A stretch of DNA of 63,583 nucleotides from an uncultured Oscillospiraceae bacterium (GTDB lineage: Bacteria; Bacillota; Clostridia; Oscillospirales; Oscillospiraceae), in the NCBI GenBank assembly GCA_934597535.1, contig CAKTRT010000004.1:1-63583 (forward strand), written 5' to 3'. This document shows, one piece after another, positions 1 to 7,931 of the stretch. The notes under the pieces are model-generated. The model had not been told where the DNA came from. It searched no databases and worked only from the letters and a program-made list of their open reading frames with translations. The stretch's first letter is position 1; every line of letters begins with the position of its first letter. The translations under genes were made by a program, and so were the position numbers.

Positions 1-9
1 TTTTTCTTC

Positions 10-198
10 TTGCCATGGATTCAGCTCCTCTCCGAGAATATCTGTCAGGAAGTTGCCTACTACGGTCGAAGCATACTGGTTGGCGGGAAGTGCTTTTTTG
101 TGACCTCTGTGTTCCCCGGCGGCGCATCGGCAACGCCTACGGACAAGCTCCTGCAGCTCATCGACACGAAGTTAGAGCGGGAGCATCATGAGCAGTAA
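10..198 (+). CDS. TnpW-like transposon-encoded protein (5' end may lie outside the window)
   Basis: The reading frame is open to the window edge and the first possible start is a TTG at 10, so the true start may lie upstream. The C-terminal half (a V-T-S-V-F-P segment followed by T-D-K-L-L-Q-L-I and a charged tail) resembles the small TnpW-type proteins found directly upstream of large serine recombinases in clostridial transposons. A recombinase remnant follows at 279, which supports that reading. The role of TnpW-type proteins is not established. Family assignment is by eye and moderate; a chance ORF in element debris is the alternative. Confidence 0.5.
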   Translation: MPWIQLLSENICQEVAYYGRSILVGGKCFFVTSVFPGGASATPTDKLLQLIDTKLEREHHEQ

Positions 199-278
199 AA
201 TTCCGGTAGACTTGCGAGAGCCGGTGCGGTATACTTCGTGTTACCGTACCGGCCTGCCCCAACGAAAAGGAGGTAACT

Positions 279-443
279 ATGGCAGGTCAAGAAAATCAGC
301 AATACACCGTACTCTACGGGCGGCTCAGTCAGGAGGACGAGCGGGCCGGAGAGTCCAACAGCATTCAGCATCAAGAGTTAATATGTAAAGGGTGGTTTCT
401 GCCACCTAATACATATGACTGCGGCTCATTTGTGGTGAATTGA
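279..443 (+). pseudogene. Serine recombinase, N-terminal remnant
   Basis: A strong ribosome binding site (AAAGGAGGT, 266-274) precedes an ATG at 279. The first about 32 residues contain the start of a resolvase/invertase catalytic domain: Y-G-R-L-S (with the nucleophile serine), Q-E-D-E, then E-S-N-S-I-Q-H-Q. Real family members run to 500 or more residues. Here homology stops after the H-Q, around base 371, and the frame ends at a TGA (441-443) in unrelated sequence. The enzyme is therefore a dead stub cut by deletion or by insertion and excision. Confidence 0.75.
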
Positions 444-709
444 AAATATGCAACTTTCTCTGTTTTTGAGCCTTCATATAGAAGGGTTTATTCCTTACCA
501 TGTACAGGAGGCTCCAATATGACCGAAGAAAACTATGATTATCGCACAAGTCAAACCGTTGATATATCTGCGCTTTTTGAAATTCTATAATTACACGCCA
601 ACCAACTGAAAACTTGAGATCAGATGATCTTGAGGCTTTTTGCAGCTTTTCGCAGCGGAATGTGTGTTTTTGAATCGCATGACGCTTTCAAAAGCGCACA
701 ACTGAATAG

Positions 710-748
710 CACGCCAAAGTCATGGATCTACAGGAGAACTTTGGCGTG
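710..748. repeat. 11-bp perfect inverted repeat
   Basis: CACGCCAAAGT at 710-720 is repeated in reverse complement at 738-748, with a 17-nt loop. It overlaps the start of a 24-codon micro-ORF. No U-run follows, so it is not an obvious terminator. A recombination or operator site is possible but unproven. Confidence 0.6.
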
Positions 749-914
749 GAAATGAACGGCGATCTGCCTGCAAAAGCAAAGGAGGCAGGGAGATGACCGT
801 GGAGGATGCGCATTCGCAAGAGGAAGAAGTGAACGCGGCACATATTGCAGAAACGGCATGAACGGGCTGCCTGCGGCGGCGCGGCTTGCAGGCCGCTGAA
901 CCGTAGTAAAAAGC

Positions 915-950
915 CCTTTTGTATGGCAGATCGCGAAGCCATACAAAAGG
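915..950. repeat. 13-bp perfect inverted repeat
   Basis: CCTTTTGTATGGC at 915-927 pairs perfectly with GCCATACAAAAGG at 938-950 around a 10-nt loop. It lies in the gene-poor scar and lacks a clear T-run on the plus strand. It may be a weak terminator or an element end. Confidence 0.6.
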
Positions 951-1260
951 ACTATTTATCGTTTCGATAAAGAAATTGAGCAATCAGTCGGCGCGCCGTT
1001 GAAGATAAGGGATCTTACCTTATCGCAGGCAGCAATCCTGATAATCTGTTGACCGCTCCGAGGATATAACTTTCTTCATTTTGGGCAGATAACGAAAATA
1101 CCGGAGAGATATCCCGCCGGTATTTACTTGTTGACTGAGTTTCCCACGCCAGTGCCGCTGTATGGATATGTGCTTTCGGGCCGCTGCCGGGGATCGGCTT
1201 CTGCGGCCCGACTATCAGATATCATGGCACAAAAGCAGAAAAAGCATTTCCTGCTGATTC

Positions 1261-1291
1261 AAAAGACGAGAGCTGCCTGAAAGCCGCTCTC
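1261..1291 (-). terminator. Terminator of the sigma/PrsW operon
   Basis: Read on the minus strand, GAGAGC (1291-1286) pairs with GCTCTC (1273-1268) and is followed by GTCTTTTG. The hairpin begins at the stop codon of the last gene of the operon. The stem is short, so strength is uncertain. Confidence 0.5.
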
Positions 1292-1937
1292 AATGAGGAA
1301 TGTTTCCGTCGCTTTTTCGAGATAATCGAAAGGAGAACAGCTTTCCTGCGATCATCAGCAGCGCCGGCAGGGCATAGGCGCCATACTGCGCCGCGCCGCC
1401 GTAGGCGACAAGAAGGTTATAGGTGGCGTGAAAGGTGATGGCTGCACCCAGAAGCCCGAAGGCCCCGGCGATCTTCAGCCACGTCCGCTGCCACGCGTAG
1501 GCAAGCCCTCCGCCGACGATCAGGCCGCAGAGCACGTGCATCGCGCCTGCTCCAAAGCCCCGGAAGAAGATGAAGGAAAAGCGGTCGGCCCCGTTCTGGA
1601 TCAGATAGCAGACATTTTCAAAGGTGGCAAAGGAGAGGGAGAGTGTGATGGCGGCGGATTTGATCCTGTTCCCCTTCGGCTCGAACACCAGCAGATAAAA
1701 AGCCAACGGCAGCAGCTTCATGATCTCCTCTACCACCGGGGCGATCTCTGCCGTAGCGGCAAGGGCGTCCGCCTGATATACTGCGGCAAGGAAAGTGTTG
1801 ATGTAGGCTGAGAGCAGGCACACGCCCATTCCGGTGACGCATAGCAGGAAGAAGCGGAGCTTCTGCCGTTCCGTGCATAGGGCGGCCACCAGCAGAGGCG
1901 ACAGCATGCAAAGAAAGATGTTTTCGATGTACGTCAC
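1290..1937 (-). CDS. PrsW-like intramembrane protease
   Basis: The roughly 215-aa polytopic membrane protein has the motif set of PrsW glutamic-type intramembrane proteases: an E-E-I-M-K pair of glutamates at the end of one helix, a F-E-N-V motif, R-G-F-G-A-G-A-M-H in a later helix, and a final T-F-H-A-T-Y-N helix. In Bacillus, PrsW makes the first cut in the RsiW anti-sigma factor. I chose the GTG at 1937 because it overlaps the stop of the upstream gene (GTGA) behind an AGAAAGGCGG site; a longer frame from 2003 would run far into that gene. It closes an operon headed by a sigma factor, so release of a membrane-held sigma factor is the natural inference. The target is not known. Confidence 0.75.
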   Translation of the reverse strand: MTYIENIFLCMLSPLLVAALCTERQKLRFFLLCVTGMGVCLLSAYINTFLAAVYQADALAATAEIAPVVEEIMKLLPLAFYLLVFEPKGNRIKSAAITLSLSFATFENVCYLIQNGADRFSFIFFRGFGAGAMHVLCGLIVGGGLAYAWQRTWLKIAGAFGLLGAAITFHATYNLLVAYGGAAQYGAYALPALLMIAGKLFSFRLSRKSDGNIPH

Positions 1938-2560
1938 GCGCCTACCGCCTTTCTTGTGGCGGGCAGCAGCCCCAAAATGGCAAGCGTCAGCAGGATATCG
2001 CACCAGAAAGCGGGGCTTGCCAGCGAATCATTCGACCAAAAGCAGCCGACCGTCCAGAGCAGGTATTCTGAAAACACAAAGCACAGGATCCCGATGTGAA
2101 AGCCGCGCATGTTTCGCGCTGCGCCTGTCCGCCCGCTTGCGTAGGCAAGCCCGCGGAGGGAGCAAAAGGAGAGGATGATCATCATGCCGCACCAGATCAG
2201 GTTGGACAGAATGTCTCCATAGGTGCAGTAGAATGCCAGCAGCGGTAAACCGACCAGCGGCGCAAGCCATGCTGCCCGGCTGCGGAAGGATCGTTCCTCT
2301 CTGTCAGACAGCGTCGCCTGCAGAATGAGCAGAAAGATCACGCTGGATACCCAGCTGAACTCTGATACATAAAAAACCCGCGGTGTAGTGGAAAACAGCA
2401 GCAGGTACAGCGTCCAGTAAAGTGCGCCGAGTGCAAAGCAGCCATAGAAGCAAAACAGCAGAAAGTACGCTTGCCTGCCGCTTTTCCGGTGAGCGACACC
2501 GGCGAGACATACGCCTGAGAATGCGGCCCCTAATTGCAGGAGGTTCTCAATCAGCTCCAT
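1934..2560 (-). CDS. Polytopic membrane protein of the sigma operon
   Basis: This 208-aa protein is almost entirely hydrophobic, with about six or seven predicted membrane segments and short charged loops (for example S-D-R-E-E-R near residue 85). I do not recognise a family. It overlaps the genes on both sides by a few bases, so the four genes are almost certainly translated together. A role as sensor or as a structural partner of the anti-sigma-like protein is possible but only inferred. Confidence 0.6.
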   Translation of the reverse strand: MELIENLLQLGAAFSGVCLAGVAHRKSGRQAYFLLFCFYGCFALGALYWTLYLLLFSTTPRVFYVSEFSWVSSVIFLLILQATLSDREERSFRSRAAWLAPLVGLPLLAFYCTYGDILSNLIWCGMMIILSFCSLRGLAYASGRTGAARNMRGFHIGILCFVFSEYLLWTVGCFWSNDSLASPAFWCDILLTLAILGLLPATRKAVGA

Positions 2561-2909
2561 GCCGACCCTCGCTTTCCTTTTCCGGCGGGTCCTCCCGCTC
2601 CATTTGCCGGAGACGGAAGCACAGAATTGTCACACACACGCCGAGTAAAAACGCCAAAAGCCCGATGACGATGTATCCCAAAGCCGCGCCGCCGTGAAAG
2701 ATGCTTGCCGCCGTTTCAAAGCCGGAATAGTCGCCTGTCTGGATATTTGCGGCGATGCCGGGCATGGCGAGGGACGCGCCGATGAGCAGCGCAAGGCACG
2801 CCGCTGCTGCGCCGGCCATCACGATCCGGCTGCGCCGCAGCCTTTTCATCCGTTCTTTTGCGGCGATCCGCCGCTTCACCTCCGCGACACGATCTTTATG
2901 GTTCCGCAT
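2547..2909 (-). CDS. Small two-helix membrane protein, candidate anti-sigma partner
   Basis: The 120-aa protein has a basic N-terminal cytoplasmic segment of about 28 residues (rich in K and R, with V-K-R-R and K-R-L-R-R-S-R), a membrane helix, an outside loop of about 30 residues, a second helix, and an acidic tail. It starts inside the end of the sigma factor gene (14-bp overlap), the usual place for an anti-sigma factor. It lacks a recognisable zinc anti-sigma motif (H-x3-C-x2-C). The call rests on position and topology, not on sequence family. Confidence 0.5.
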   Translation of the reverse strand: MRNHKDRVAEVKRRIAAKERMKRLRRSRIVMAGAAAACLALLIGASLAMPGIAANIQTGDYSGFETAASIFHGGAALGYIVIGLLAFLLGVCVTILCFRLRQMEREDPPEKESEGRHGAD

Positions 2910-3444
2910 TTGTGATCCCCTCCTGTTCCAGCAGCCTGCGCAGGCTTTCTTTTCCGCGATATACCATGTTGGTGATCTGTTTTACCGTTTTTCCCGTGAC
3001 CTCGGCGGCCTGCGCGTAGCTCATGCCCTCAAAATAGGTGAGATAGAGGACTTCCCGATAGTCCGGGTTCAGTCCGTCCATGCAGAAATGCAGGATGCGG
3101 TTGCGCTCCTCTGTTCGGACGACTTCCTCTGCCAGCAGTTGCCCGTCCGGTTCGTCTGCCAGCTCGTCAAGGCTGAACAAGGGCTTCCGCCTGCTCTTGC
3201 GGCGCAGCGCCGTGTGCCGCGCCGCCTTATAGAGGTATGCCTTGAAGCCGCCGTCCCGGATGCGCGGCTTTTTAGCGAACAGATAGGCAAAGACGTCGAG
3301 CATCAGCTCCTCGGCCTCGTGAACGTCGTGCAGGTAGCCGTCGATGTACAGGGTCAGGGGGTCGCCGTATTTTTTCATCAGGGCATCCAGCCCTGTGTCG
3401 TCGCCATCCACATACCGGCGGTACAAAGTCTCATCACAGGCCAT
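2896..3444 (-). CDS. ECF-type RNA polymerase sigma factor
   Basis: The 182-aa protein has both core regions of group 4 sigma factors. Region 2 includes A-E-E-L-M-L-D-V-F-A-Y-L near residues 45-55. Region 4 includes P-D-Y-R-E-V-L-Y-L-T-Y-F and the helix-turn-helix A-E-V-T-G-K-T-V-K-Q. The ATG at 3444 is preferred over the upstream ATG at 3510 because it has a GAAGGAAGTG ribosome site and gives normal family length; the longer frame also runs back into the promoter. It heads an operon with a small membrane protein, a polytopic protein and a PrsW-like protease, suggesting control by regulated intramembrane proteolysis. Confidence 0.88.
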   Translation of the reverse strand: MACDETLYRRYVDGDDTGLDALMKKYGDPLTLYIDGYLHDVHEAEELMLDVFAYLFAKKPRIRDGGFKAYLYKAARHTALRRKSRRKPLFSLDELADEPDGQLLAEEVVRTEERNRILHFCMDGLNPDYREVLYLTYFEGMSYAQAAEVTGKTVKQITNMVYRGKESLRRLLEQEGITNAEP

Positions 3445-3481
3445 ATCGTTCACTTCCTTCTTCGGCGGATGCTCAGATCGT

Positions 3482-3510
3482 ATTATATCTGAATAGCGGG
3501 CCGGAAACAA
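3482..3510 (-). promoter_or_regulatory. Promoter of the sigma/PrsW operon
   Basis: On the minus strand TTGTTT (3510-3505), a 17-nt spacer and TATAAT (3487-3482) form a good SigA-type promoter 38 bp before the chosen start. It appears to be a housekeeping promoter, not an obvious ECF self-promoter. Confidence 0.65.
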
Positions 3511-3665
3511 GTCTCTTCAAGCAGGTATTTGCCATTGTTTCCCTTTGCAGCGGCGTCTCTGAAGCGCCGCGGAAGTGCTGAGGCTGTGACTTTAGGTTGT
3601 TTGTCTTTTACAGAGCGGGTGTGGTATACTATATACTATCATCGAACAAAATGGGGGATTCAATT

Positions 3666-4640
3666 ATGTGCACAGCCGCGACCTACAAAACAAAAGATTT
3701 CTATTTCGGCAGGACTCTGGATTACGAGATATCTTACGGCGATAAGATCGTGATCACGCCGAGAAACTATGCTTTTGATCTGCGAAACGGCGGGCAGCTC
3801 AAAAGCCACTACGCCATGATCGGTATGGCGTGCGTCATGCAGGAGTATCCGCTGTATTACGATGCAGTAAATGAGAAGGGACTTGGCGTTGCGGGGCTTA
3901 ATTTCGTGGGAAACGCGCAGTACGGCAAGCGCGCAGAGGGGAAGGATAATATTGCGCAGTTTGAGCTGATCCCATGGCTTCTTGGACAGTGCGCCACAGT
4001 GCGGGAGGCGCGGCACCTTCTGGAGCGCATGAACCTGATCGACACCCCGTTTATGGAAAATCTGCCGGTCGCCCAGCTCCACTGGCTGGTTGCGGACAGA
4101 AACGAATGCATCACGGTGGAAGCGGTGAGGGAGGGGCTGATGGTCTATGAGAACCCGGTGGGTGTGCTGACCAACAATCCTCCGTTTCCCCACCAGCTGT
4201 TCAGCCTGAATAATTACCGAAGTCTTGCCGTGGAGAACGGAGAAAGCACGTTTGCAAAGGGCCTTGCGCTGGAGCCTTACAGCCGCGGGATGGGGGCGAT
4301 GGGGCTTCCGGGCGACCTGTCCTCCCAGTCGAGGTTCGTGCGCGCGGCTTTTGTGAAGATGAACTCCCTTTCCGGCGATTCGGAAGAGGAGAGCGTGAGC
4401 CAGTTTTTTCATATCCTTGGCAGTGTGGATCAGCAGCGGGGCTGCTGCAGGCTGAAGGAGGGCAAGTACGAGATCACGCTGTATACCTCCTGCTGCAACG
4501 CGGACAAAGGCATCTACTACTACACGACCTATGACAATCACCAGATCAGCGCCGTAGATATGCATAGAGAAGCGCTGGACGGAGAACGCTTGATCGTCTA
4601 CACGCCGGTGCAGGGCGAGCAGATCCGGATGCAGAACTGA
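3666..4640 (+). CDS. bsh: Bile salt hydrolase (choloylglycine hydrolase)
   Basis: This enzyme cleaves the amide bond of glycine- or taurine-conjugated bile acids in the gut lumen. The 324-aa protein starts M-C, so removal of Met exposes the N-terminal cysteine nucleophile. The other active-site residues of the Ntn family are in place by eye: R16, D19, N79 (in G-L-N-F), N170 (in G-V-L-T-N-N-P) and R223 (in S-Q-S-R-F-V-R). These correspond to R18, D21, N82, N175 and R228 of the Clostridium perfringens enzyme. The ATG at 3666 is set by that cysteine and a GGGGGA site; the longer frame from 3597 is excluded. N79 and G-L-N-F favour a bile salt hydrolase over penicillin V acylase. Its last 18 codons end in a 26-bp segment duplicated at 14570. 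Confidence 0.93.
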   Translation: MCTAATYKTKDFYFGRTLDYEISYGDKIVITPRNYAFDLRNGGQLKSHYAMIGMACVMQEYPLYYDAVNEKGLGVAGLNFVGNAQYGKRAEGKDNIAQFELIPWLLGQCATVREARHLLERMNLIDTPFMENLPVAQLHWLVADRNECITVEAVREGLMVYENPVGVLTNNPPFPHQLFSLNNYRSLAVENGESTFAKGLALEPYSRGMGAMGLPGDLSSQSRFVRAAFVKMNSLSGDSEEESVSQFFHILGSVDQQRGCCRLKEGKYEITLYTSCCNADKGIYYYTTYDNHQISAVDMHREALDGERLIVYTPVQGEQIRMQN

Positions 4641-4646
4641 GCCTGC
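4621..4646. repeat. 26-bp direct repeat, copy 1 (bsh 3' end)
   Basis: This segment covers the last codons and stop of bsh plus a few bases. It is identical over 26 bases to 14570-14595, which lies between the ackA terminator and the LytTR regulator gene. The flanks differ on both sides. Confidence 0.9.
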
Positions 4647-4677
4647 ACCTACAATTTTCAAGTATTTGGGCAAATAC

Positions 4678-4705
4678 TTGACATTGCCCGCTTTTATGTT
4701 AGAAT
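4678..4705 (+). promoter_or_regulatory. Promoter of the MATE exporter leader
   Basis: TTGACA (4678-4683), 16 nt, TAGAAT (4700-4705). It drives a leader of about 130 nt that contains an intrinsic terminator ahead of the MATE gene. Confidence 0.8.
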
Positions 4706-4808
4706 ACCCTCTGCAAAATGTAATGTCATCGGAGGACTTGCGGCCGCAGCCGCAACGGTCGAGAAGATGTCGGATGCGTCCGGTCAGGGGGTGGACCGGG
4801 CTTTTTTT
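4706..4808 (+). promoter_or_regulatory. Switch-like leader RNA with terminator; candidate guanidine-IV (mepA) riboswitch
   Basis: The leader between promoter and MATE gene holds a hairpin (TTGCGG 4738-4743 with CCGCAA 4750-4755), then ACGGTCGAG. It ends in a terminator stem, CCGGTC 4780-4785 with GACCGG 4794-4799, followed by GCTTTTTTT. The terminator 3' arm could instead pair with CGGTC at 4756-4760, so two exclusive folds exist, as expected of a riboswitch acting by termination. Guanidine-IV RNAs (the mepA motif) sit in front of MepA-like MATE genes in Clostridia, and the downstream gene is of that type. I could not check the exact consensus, so the class is a proposal; that this is a terminating leader is well supported. 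Confidence 0.55.
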
Positions 4809-4843
4809 GCTTTTTCAACCTTTGCCAAAGGAGGATCGGAGCT

Positions 4844-6175
4844 GTGACCATCTCCCTTTCCGAGCATTTCAACTATCAAAAGCTGCTGCGCTTTGTCGTG
4901 CCGAGCGTCATGATGATGATCGTGACGTCGATCTACAGCATCGTGGACGGCTTTTTTGTCTCAAACTTCGTGGGCAAGAACCCCTTTGCCGCCGTCAACC
5001 TCATCTTCCCCGTCATTATGGCGCTGGCTGCGTTCGGCTTCATGATCGGCACCGGCGGCAGCGCGCTCATCGCCAAAACTCTTGGCGAGGGCAAGCCTCA
5101 GGAGGCCAACGAGATCTTCTCGATGCTCGTGCTGGTGCTGAGCGTGGGCGGCGCGGCGCTTTCCGCCATTGTATTTCTTTTTGCCCGCCCCATCTCCTAC
5201 GCCGTGGGCGCAACGGACCTGACCATCGACGACTGCGTGCTTTATGGCCGCGTGCTGCTTGTGTCGCTGCCCTTTTTCATGCTGCAAAACAGCTTTCAGA
5301 GTTTCCTTGCCACGGCGGAAAAGCCGGGCTTCGGGCTGCGGGTGACGGTGTTCGCGGGGCTGACAAACATGGTGCTCGACTTTCTGCTCGTCTATGTTTT
5401 CCCCTTTGGCCTTCTCGGCGCGGCGCTGGCTACGGCGTTTTCCCAAATCGTCGGCGCGCTGATCCCGCTGCTCTACTTCCTGCGGCCAAACGATTCTCCG
5501 CTGCGCCTGACGCGCACGCGCCTTGATCTGCGCGCGCTGGGCATGGCCTGCTACAACGGCTCGAGCGAGATGGTCAGCAATCTTTCGACCTCTCTTGTCG
5601 GCGTGCTCTACAATGTGCAGCTCATGGCCGCCGCGCAGGAGGACGGCGTGAGCGCCTACGGCGTATTGATGTACGTCAATCTGATCTTTATGGGCTTCTT
5701 TTTCGGTTATTCCATCGCCGTCACACCCATTATCGGCTATCACTACGGAGCGAAGAACCACGGAGAGCTTAAGAGCCTTCTCAAAAAAAGTCTCTGCATC
5801 ACGCTCCTTGCAAGTATTCTCATGACTGTATCGGCCATTTTGCTGGCCGTCCCCATCGCCCGCATCTTTGTTGGCTACGATGCCGCTCTCTGTGACATGA
5901 CGGCCAATGCGCTGCGCATCTATGCGCTGTCGTTCCTTGTCTGCGGCTTCAATATCTTTGGTTCAGCCTTTTTCACGGGGCTCAACAACGGCACGGCCAG
6001 CGCGCTCATTTCGTTTCTGCGCACACTGGTCATTCAGGTCGCCGCGGTTTTGATCCTGCCGAAAATACTCGGCATCGACGGCATCTGGCTCGCCATCACC
6101 GTCGCCGAGGCGTTCACCCTGCTCGTTACGGGAGCGCTCTTCCTCGCGGGGCGGAGGAAGTACCATTATGCCTGA
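4844..6175 (+). CDS. MATE family multidrug/cation exporter, MepA-like
   Basis: The 443-aa protein has 12 predicted membrane helices in two MATE repeats. The first (residues 10-70) has the MepA-like I-Y-S-I-V-D-G-F-F-V-S-N and G-T-G-G-S-A-L-I-A segments. The protein should export organic cations using a Na+ or H+ gradient. The GTG at 4844 follows AAAGGAGG (4828-4835). It is the only gene behind a promoter and terminating leader RNA, so expression is probably induced by a small ligand, with guanidinium as the candidate. Confidence 0.88.
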   Translation: MTISLSEHFNYQKLLRFVVPSVMMMIVTSIYSIVDGFFVSNFVGKNPFAAVNLIFPVIMALAAFGFMIGTGGSALIAKTLGEGKPQEANEIFSMLVLVLSVGGAALSAIVFLFARPISYAVGATDLTIDDCVLYGRVLLVSLPFFMLQNSFQSFLATAEKPGFGLRVTVFAGLTNMVLDFLLVYVFPFGLLGAALATAFSQIVGALIPLLYFLRPNDSPLRLTRTRLDLRALGMACYNGSSEMVSNLSTSLVGVLYNVQLMAAAQEDGVSAYGVLMYVNLIFMGFFFGYSIAVTPIIGYHYGAKNHGELKSLLKKSLCITLLASILMTVSAILLAVPIARIFVGYDAALCDMTANALRIYALSFLVCGFNIFGSAFFTGLNNGTASALISFLRTLVIQVAAVLILPKILGIDGIWLAITVAEAFTLLVTGALFLAGRRKYHYA

Positions 6176-6297
6176 ATTTTCATCAGCAGCCAATGAACGG
6201 CCGCAGCGGTTCCCCGCCGCGGCCGTCCTTGCGCATTCCGGCAGGCTGTGGTAAGATCATTTCAACAAATCGGAATCTGTGGAGGAGAACTTTTGAC

Positions 6298-6756
6298 ATG
6301 CATATCATTCAAATAGCAAATGATGAGGATAAAAAGAGCATAACCAGAAATATATTGGAAGAACTGCCTGAATGGTTTGGAATCCCTGAGGCACGAGAAG
6401 AATATATCCGCGACAGCGCAGGGAAAGTCTTCTTTTGTGCCATGGAAAACGAAAAAGACTTGGGATTTTTGTATCTCAAAGAAACGGGAAAAGATACAGT
6501 TGAGCTTGCGGTTATGGGCGTCTTAAAAGAATATCACCGCAAGGGAATCGGAAAAGAACTTTTTAACCGTGCGAAAAAGGCTGCAAAAGAAATGGGTTAT
6601 TCATTTATACAGGTTAAAACTGTTCAAATGGGGAAATATAAATCCTATGACGATACAAATCGGTTTTACATTTCTATCGGTTTTAAGGAGTTTGAAGTAT
6701 TTCCTACATTATGGGATAAATGGAATCCCTGCCAAATCTATGTGATGGGAATATGA
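6298..6756 (+). CDS. GNAT family N-acetyltransferase
   Basis: The 152-aa protein has the GNAT core: a V-M-G-V-L strand then the acetyl-CoA pyrophosphate loop Y-H-R-K-G-I-G-K-E-L (Q/R-x-x-G-x-G/A) near residue 80, and a late F-Y-I-S-I-G-F-K-E-F motif. The ATG at 6298 has GGAGGAG upstream; the longer frame from 6193 is not supported. Codon use is clearly richer in A and T (AAA, GAA, TTT) than the neighbours, a sign of recent transfer. The substrate is unknown. Confidence 0.85.
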   Translation: MHIIQIANDEDKKSITRNILEELPEWFGIPEAREEYIRDSAGKVFFCAMENEKDLGFLYLKETGKDTVELAVMGVLKEYHRKGIGKELFNRAKKAAKEMGYSFIQVKTVQMGKYKSYDDTNRFYISIGFKEFEVFPTLWDKWNPCQIYVMGI

Positions 6757-6797
6757 CAAATTCCAGTTTATCAAACTGCCGCGCACACGCTTTCTTC

Positions 6798-6828
6798 GCC
6801 GACCGGTACAATCGCCGGTCGGCTTTTT
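6798..6828 (+). terminator. Intrinsic terminator after the GNAT gene
   Basis: GCCGACCGG (6798-6806) pairs perfectly with CCGGTCGGC (6815-6823), followed by TTTTT. Confidence 0.88.
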
Positions 6829-6848
6829 GCAGTTTTCGAATTTCTCTC

Positions 6849-6876
6849 TTGACAATCTATATTGTTATGATATTAT
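6849..6876 (+). promoter_or_regulatory. Promoter of the SPFH gene
   Basis: TTGACA (6849-6854), 16 nt, TATTAT (6871-6876). A GGAGGT ribosome site follows at 6892-6897. Confidence 0.8.
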
Positions 6877-6905
6877 TTTGATATCAGATTTGGAGGTGCT
6901 ATCTT

Positions 6906-7919
6906 ATGGAAGAAAAAATCATCACCGGTCATAAAAACGGCATGCTCGTGCTGCTGTTCACGATCGTGCTCTACATCGCTGCTGTTGTCAGTCTGGTTTT
7001 CAGCATCACGGCAGATTTTCTGCCCGGCATCATTCTCTGCATCGTCGTGCTTTCCCTTGGCTGGATCCCGCTGTGCGGCCTGCGCGTTTTGAAGCCGCAG
7101 GAAGCGCTGGTGCTGACACTGTTCGGCAAGTACACCGGCACGCTCAGGGGTGAGGGCTTCTACTGCGTCAATCCCTTCTCCACGTCCTTCAACCCCGCAG
7201 CCAAGACGAAGCTCAACCAGTCCGGCGACGTGGACGGCGGCCACAAGGGCAGTGACATTCTTGTTGCCATGCAGGGTGCGTCCACCGCGGTCGAGGTCGG
7301 CGGCAGCAAAAAGATCTCGCTCAAGATCATGACGCTCAACAACGCCCGCCAGAAGATCAACGACTGCCTCGGCAACCCTGTGGAGATCGGCATCGCCGTC
7401 ATGTGGCGCGTGACCGACACGGCCAAGGCTGTCTTCAACGTGGATAACTACAAGGAATACCTCTCGCTCCAGTGCGATGCCGCGCTGCGCAATATCGTGC
7501 GCGTCTACCCCTACGATGTCGCCCCGAACGTTGACACCACGGGCGACGGTCAGGCCGACGAGGGGAGCCTTCGCGGGTCGAGCGAGGTCGTGGCCGCGCG
7601 CATCCGCGACGAGATCCAGGCCAAGGTCGCCGACGCGGGTCTTGAGATCATTGAAGCGCGCATCACTTATCTCGCCTACGCGCCGGAGATCGCGGCGGTC
7701 ATGCTCCAGCGTCAGCAGGCCAGCGCCATCATCGACGCGCGCAAGATGATCGTTGAGGGCGCGGTCGGCATGGTGGAAATGGCGCTCGACCGTCTCTCCG
7801 AAAACAAGACCGTTGAGTTGGACGAGGAGCGCAAGGCGGCGATGGTCTCGAATCTGCTGGTGGTGCTCTGCGGCAACCGCGACGCTCAGCCTGTCGTCAA
7901 CTCCGGCAGCCTGTATTAA
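6906..7919 (+). CDS. SPFH/Band 7 domain membrane protein
   Basis: The 337-aa protein begins with two hydrophobic helices (about residues 12-60). A Band 7/SPFH domain follows: [10 protein letters not shown] at its start, a central [10 protein letters not shown] strand, A-L-R-N-I-V and a long helical stretch R-I-R-D-E-I-Q-A-K. This is the stomatin/flotillin-like class that scaffolds membrane microdomains. It has its own promoter and is followed after 12 bp by a ribbon-helix-helix protein, with which it shares a terminator. Confidence 0.85.
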   Translation: MEEKIITGHKNGMLVLLFTIVLYIAAVVSLVFSITADFLPGIILCIVVLSLGWIPLCGLRVLKPQEALVLTLFGKYTGTLRGEGFYCVNPFSTSFNPAAKTKLNQSGDVDGGHKGSDILVAMQGASTAVEVGGSKKISLKIMTLNNARQKINDCLGNPVEIGIAVMWRVTDTAKAVFNVDNYKEYLSLQCDAALRNIVRVYPYDVAPNVDTTGDGQADEGSLRGSSEVVAARIRDEIQAKVADAGLEIIEARITYLAYAPEIAAVMLQRQQASAIIDARKMIVEGAVGMVEMALDRLSENKTVELDEERKAAMVSNLLVVLCGNRDAQPVVNSGSLY

Positions 7920-7931
7920 AAAGAGGTCTGC

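Larger units (their letters stand above)
444..1260. other. Gene-poor scar of a mobile element
   Basis: No gene of normal length is supported here. There are only micro-ORFs. One at 519-590 (23 codons) has a good AGGAGG site. Another at 722-796 (24 codons) is followed by one at 793-861, which overlaps it. None is recognisable. Several short inverted repeats are present (710-748, 915-950 and 1004-1024). Together with the truncated recombinase upstream, this looks like decayed flanking or internal sequence of an integrative element. Confidence 0.5.
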
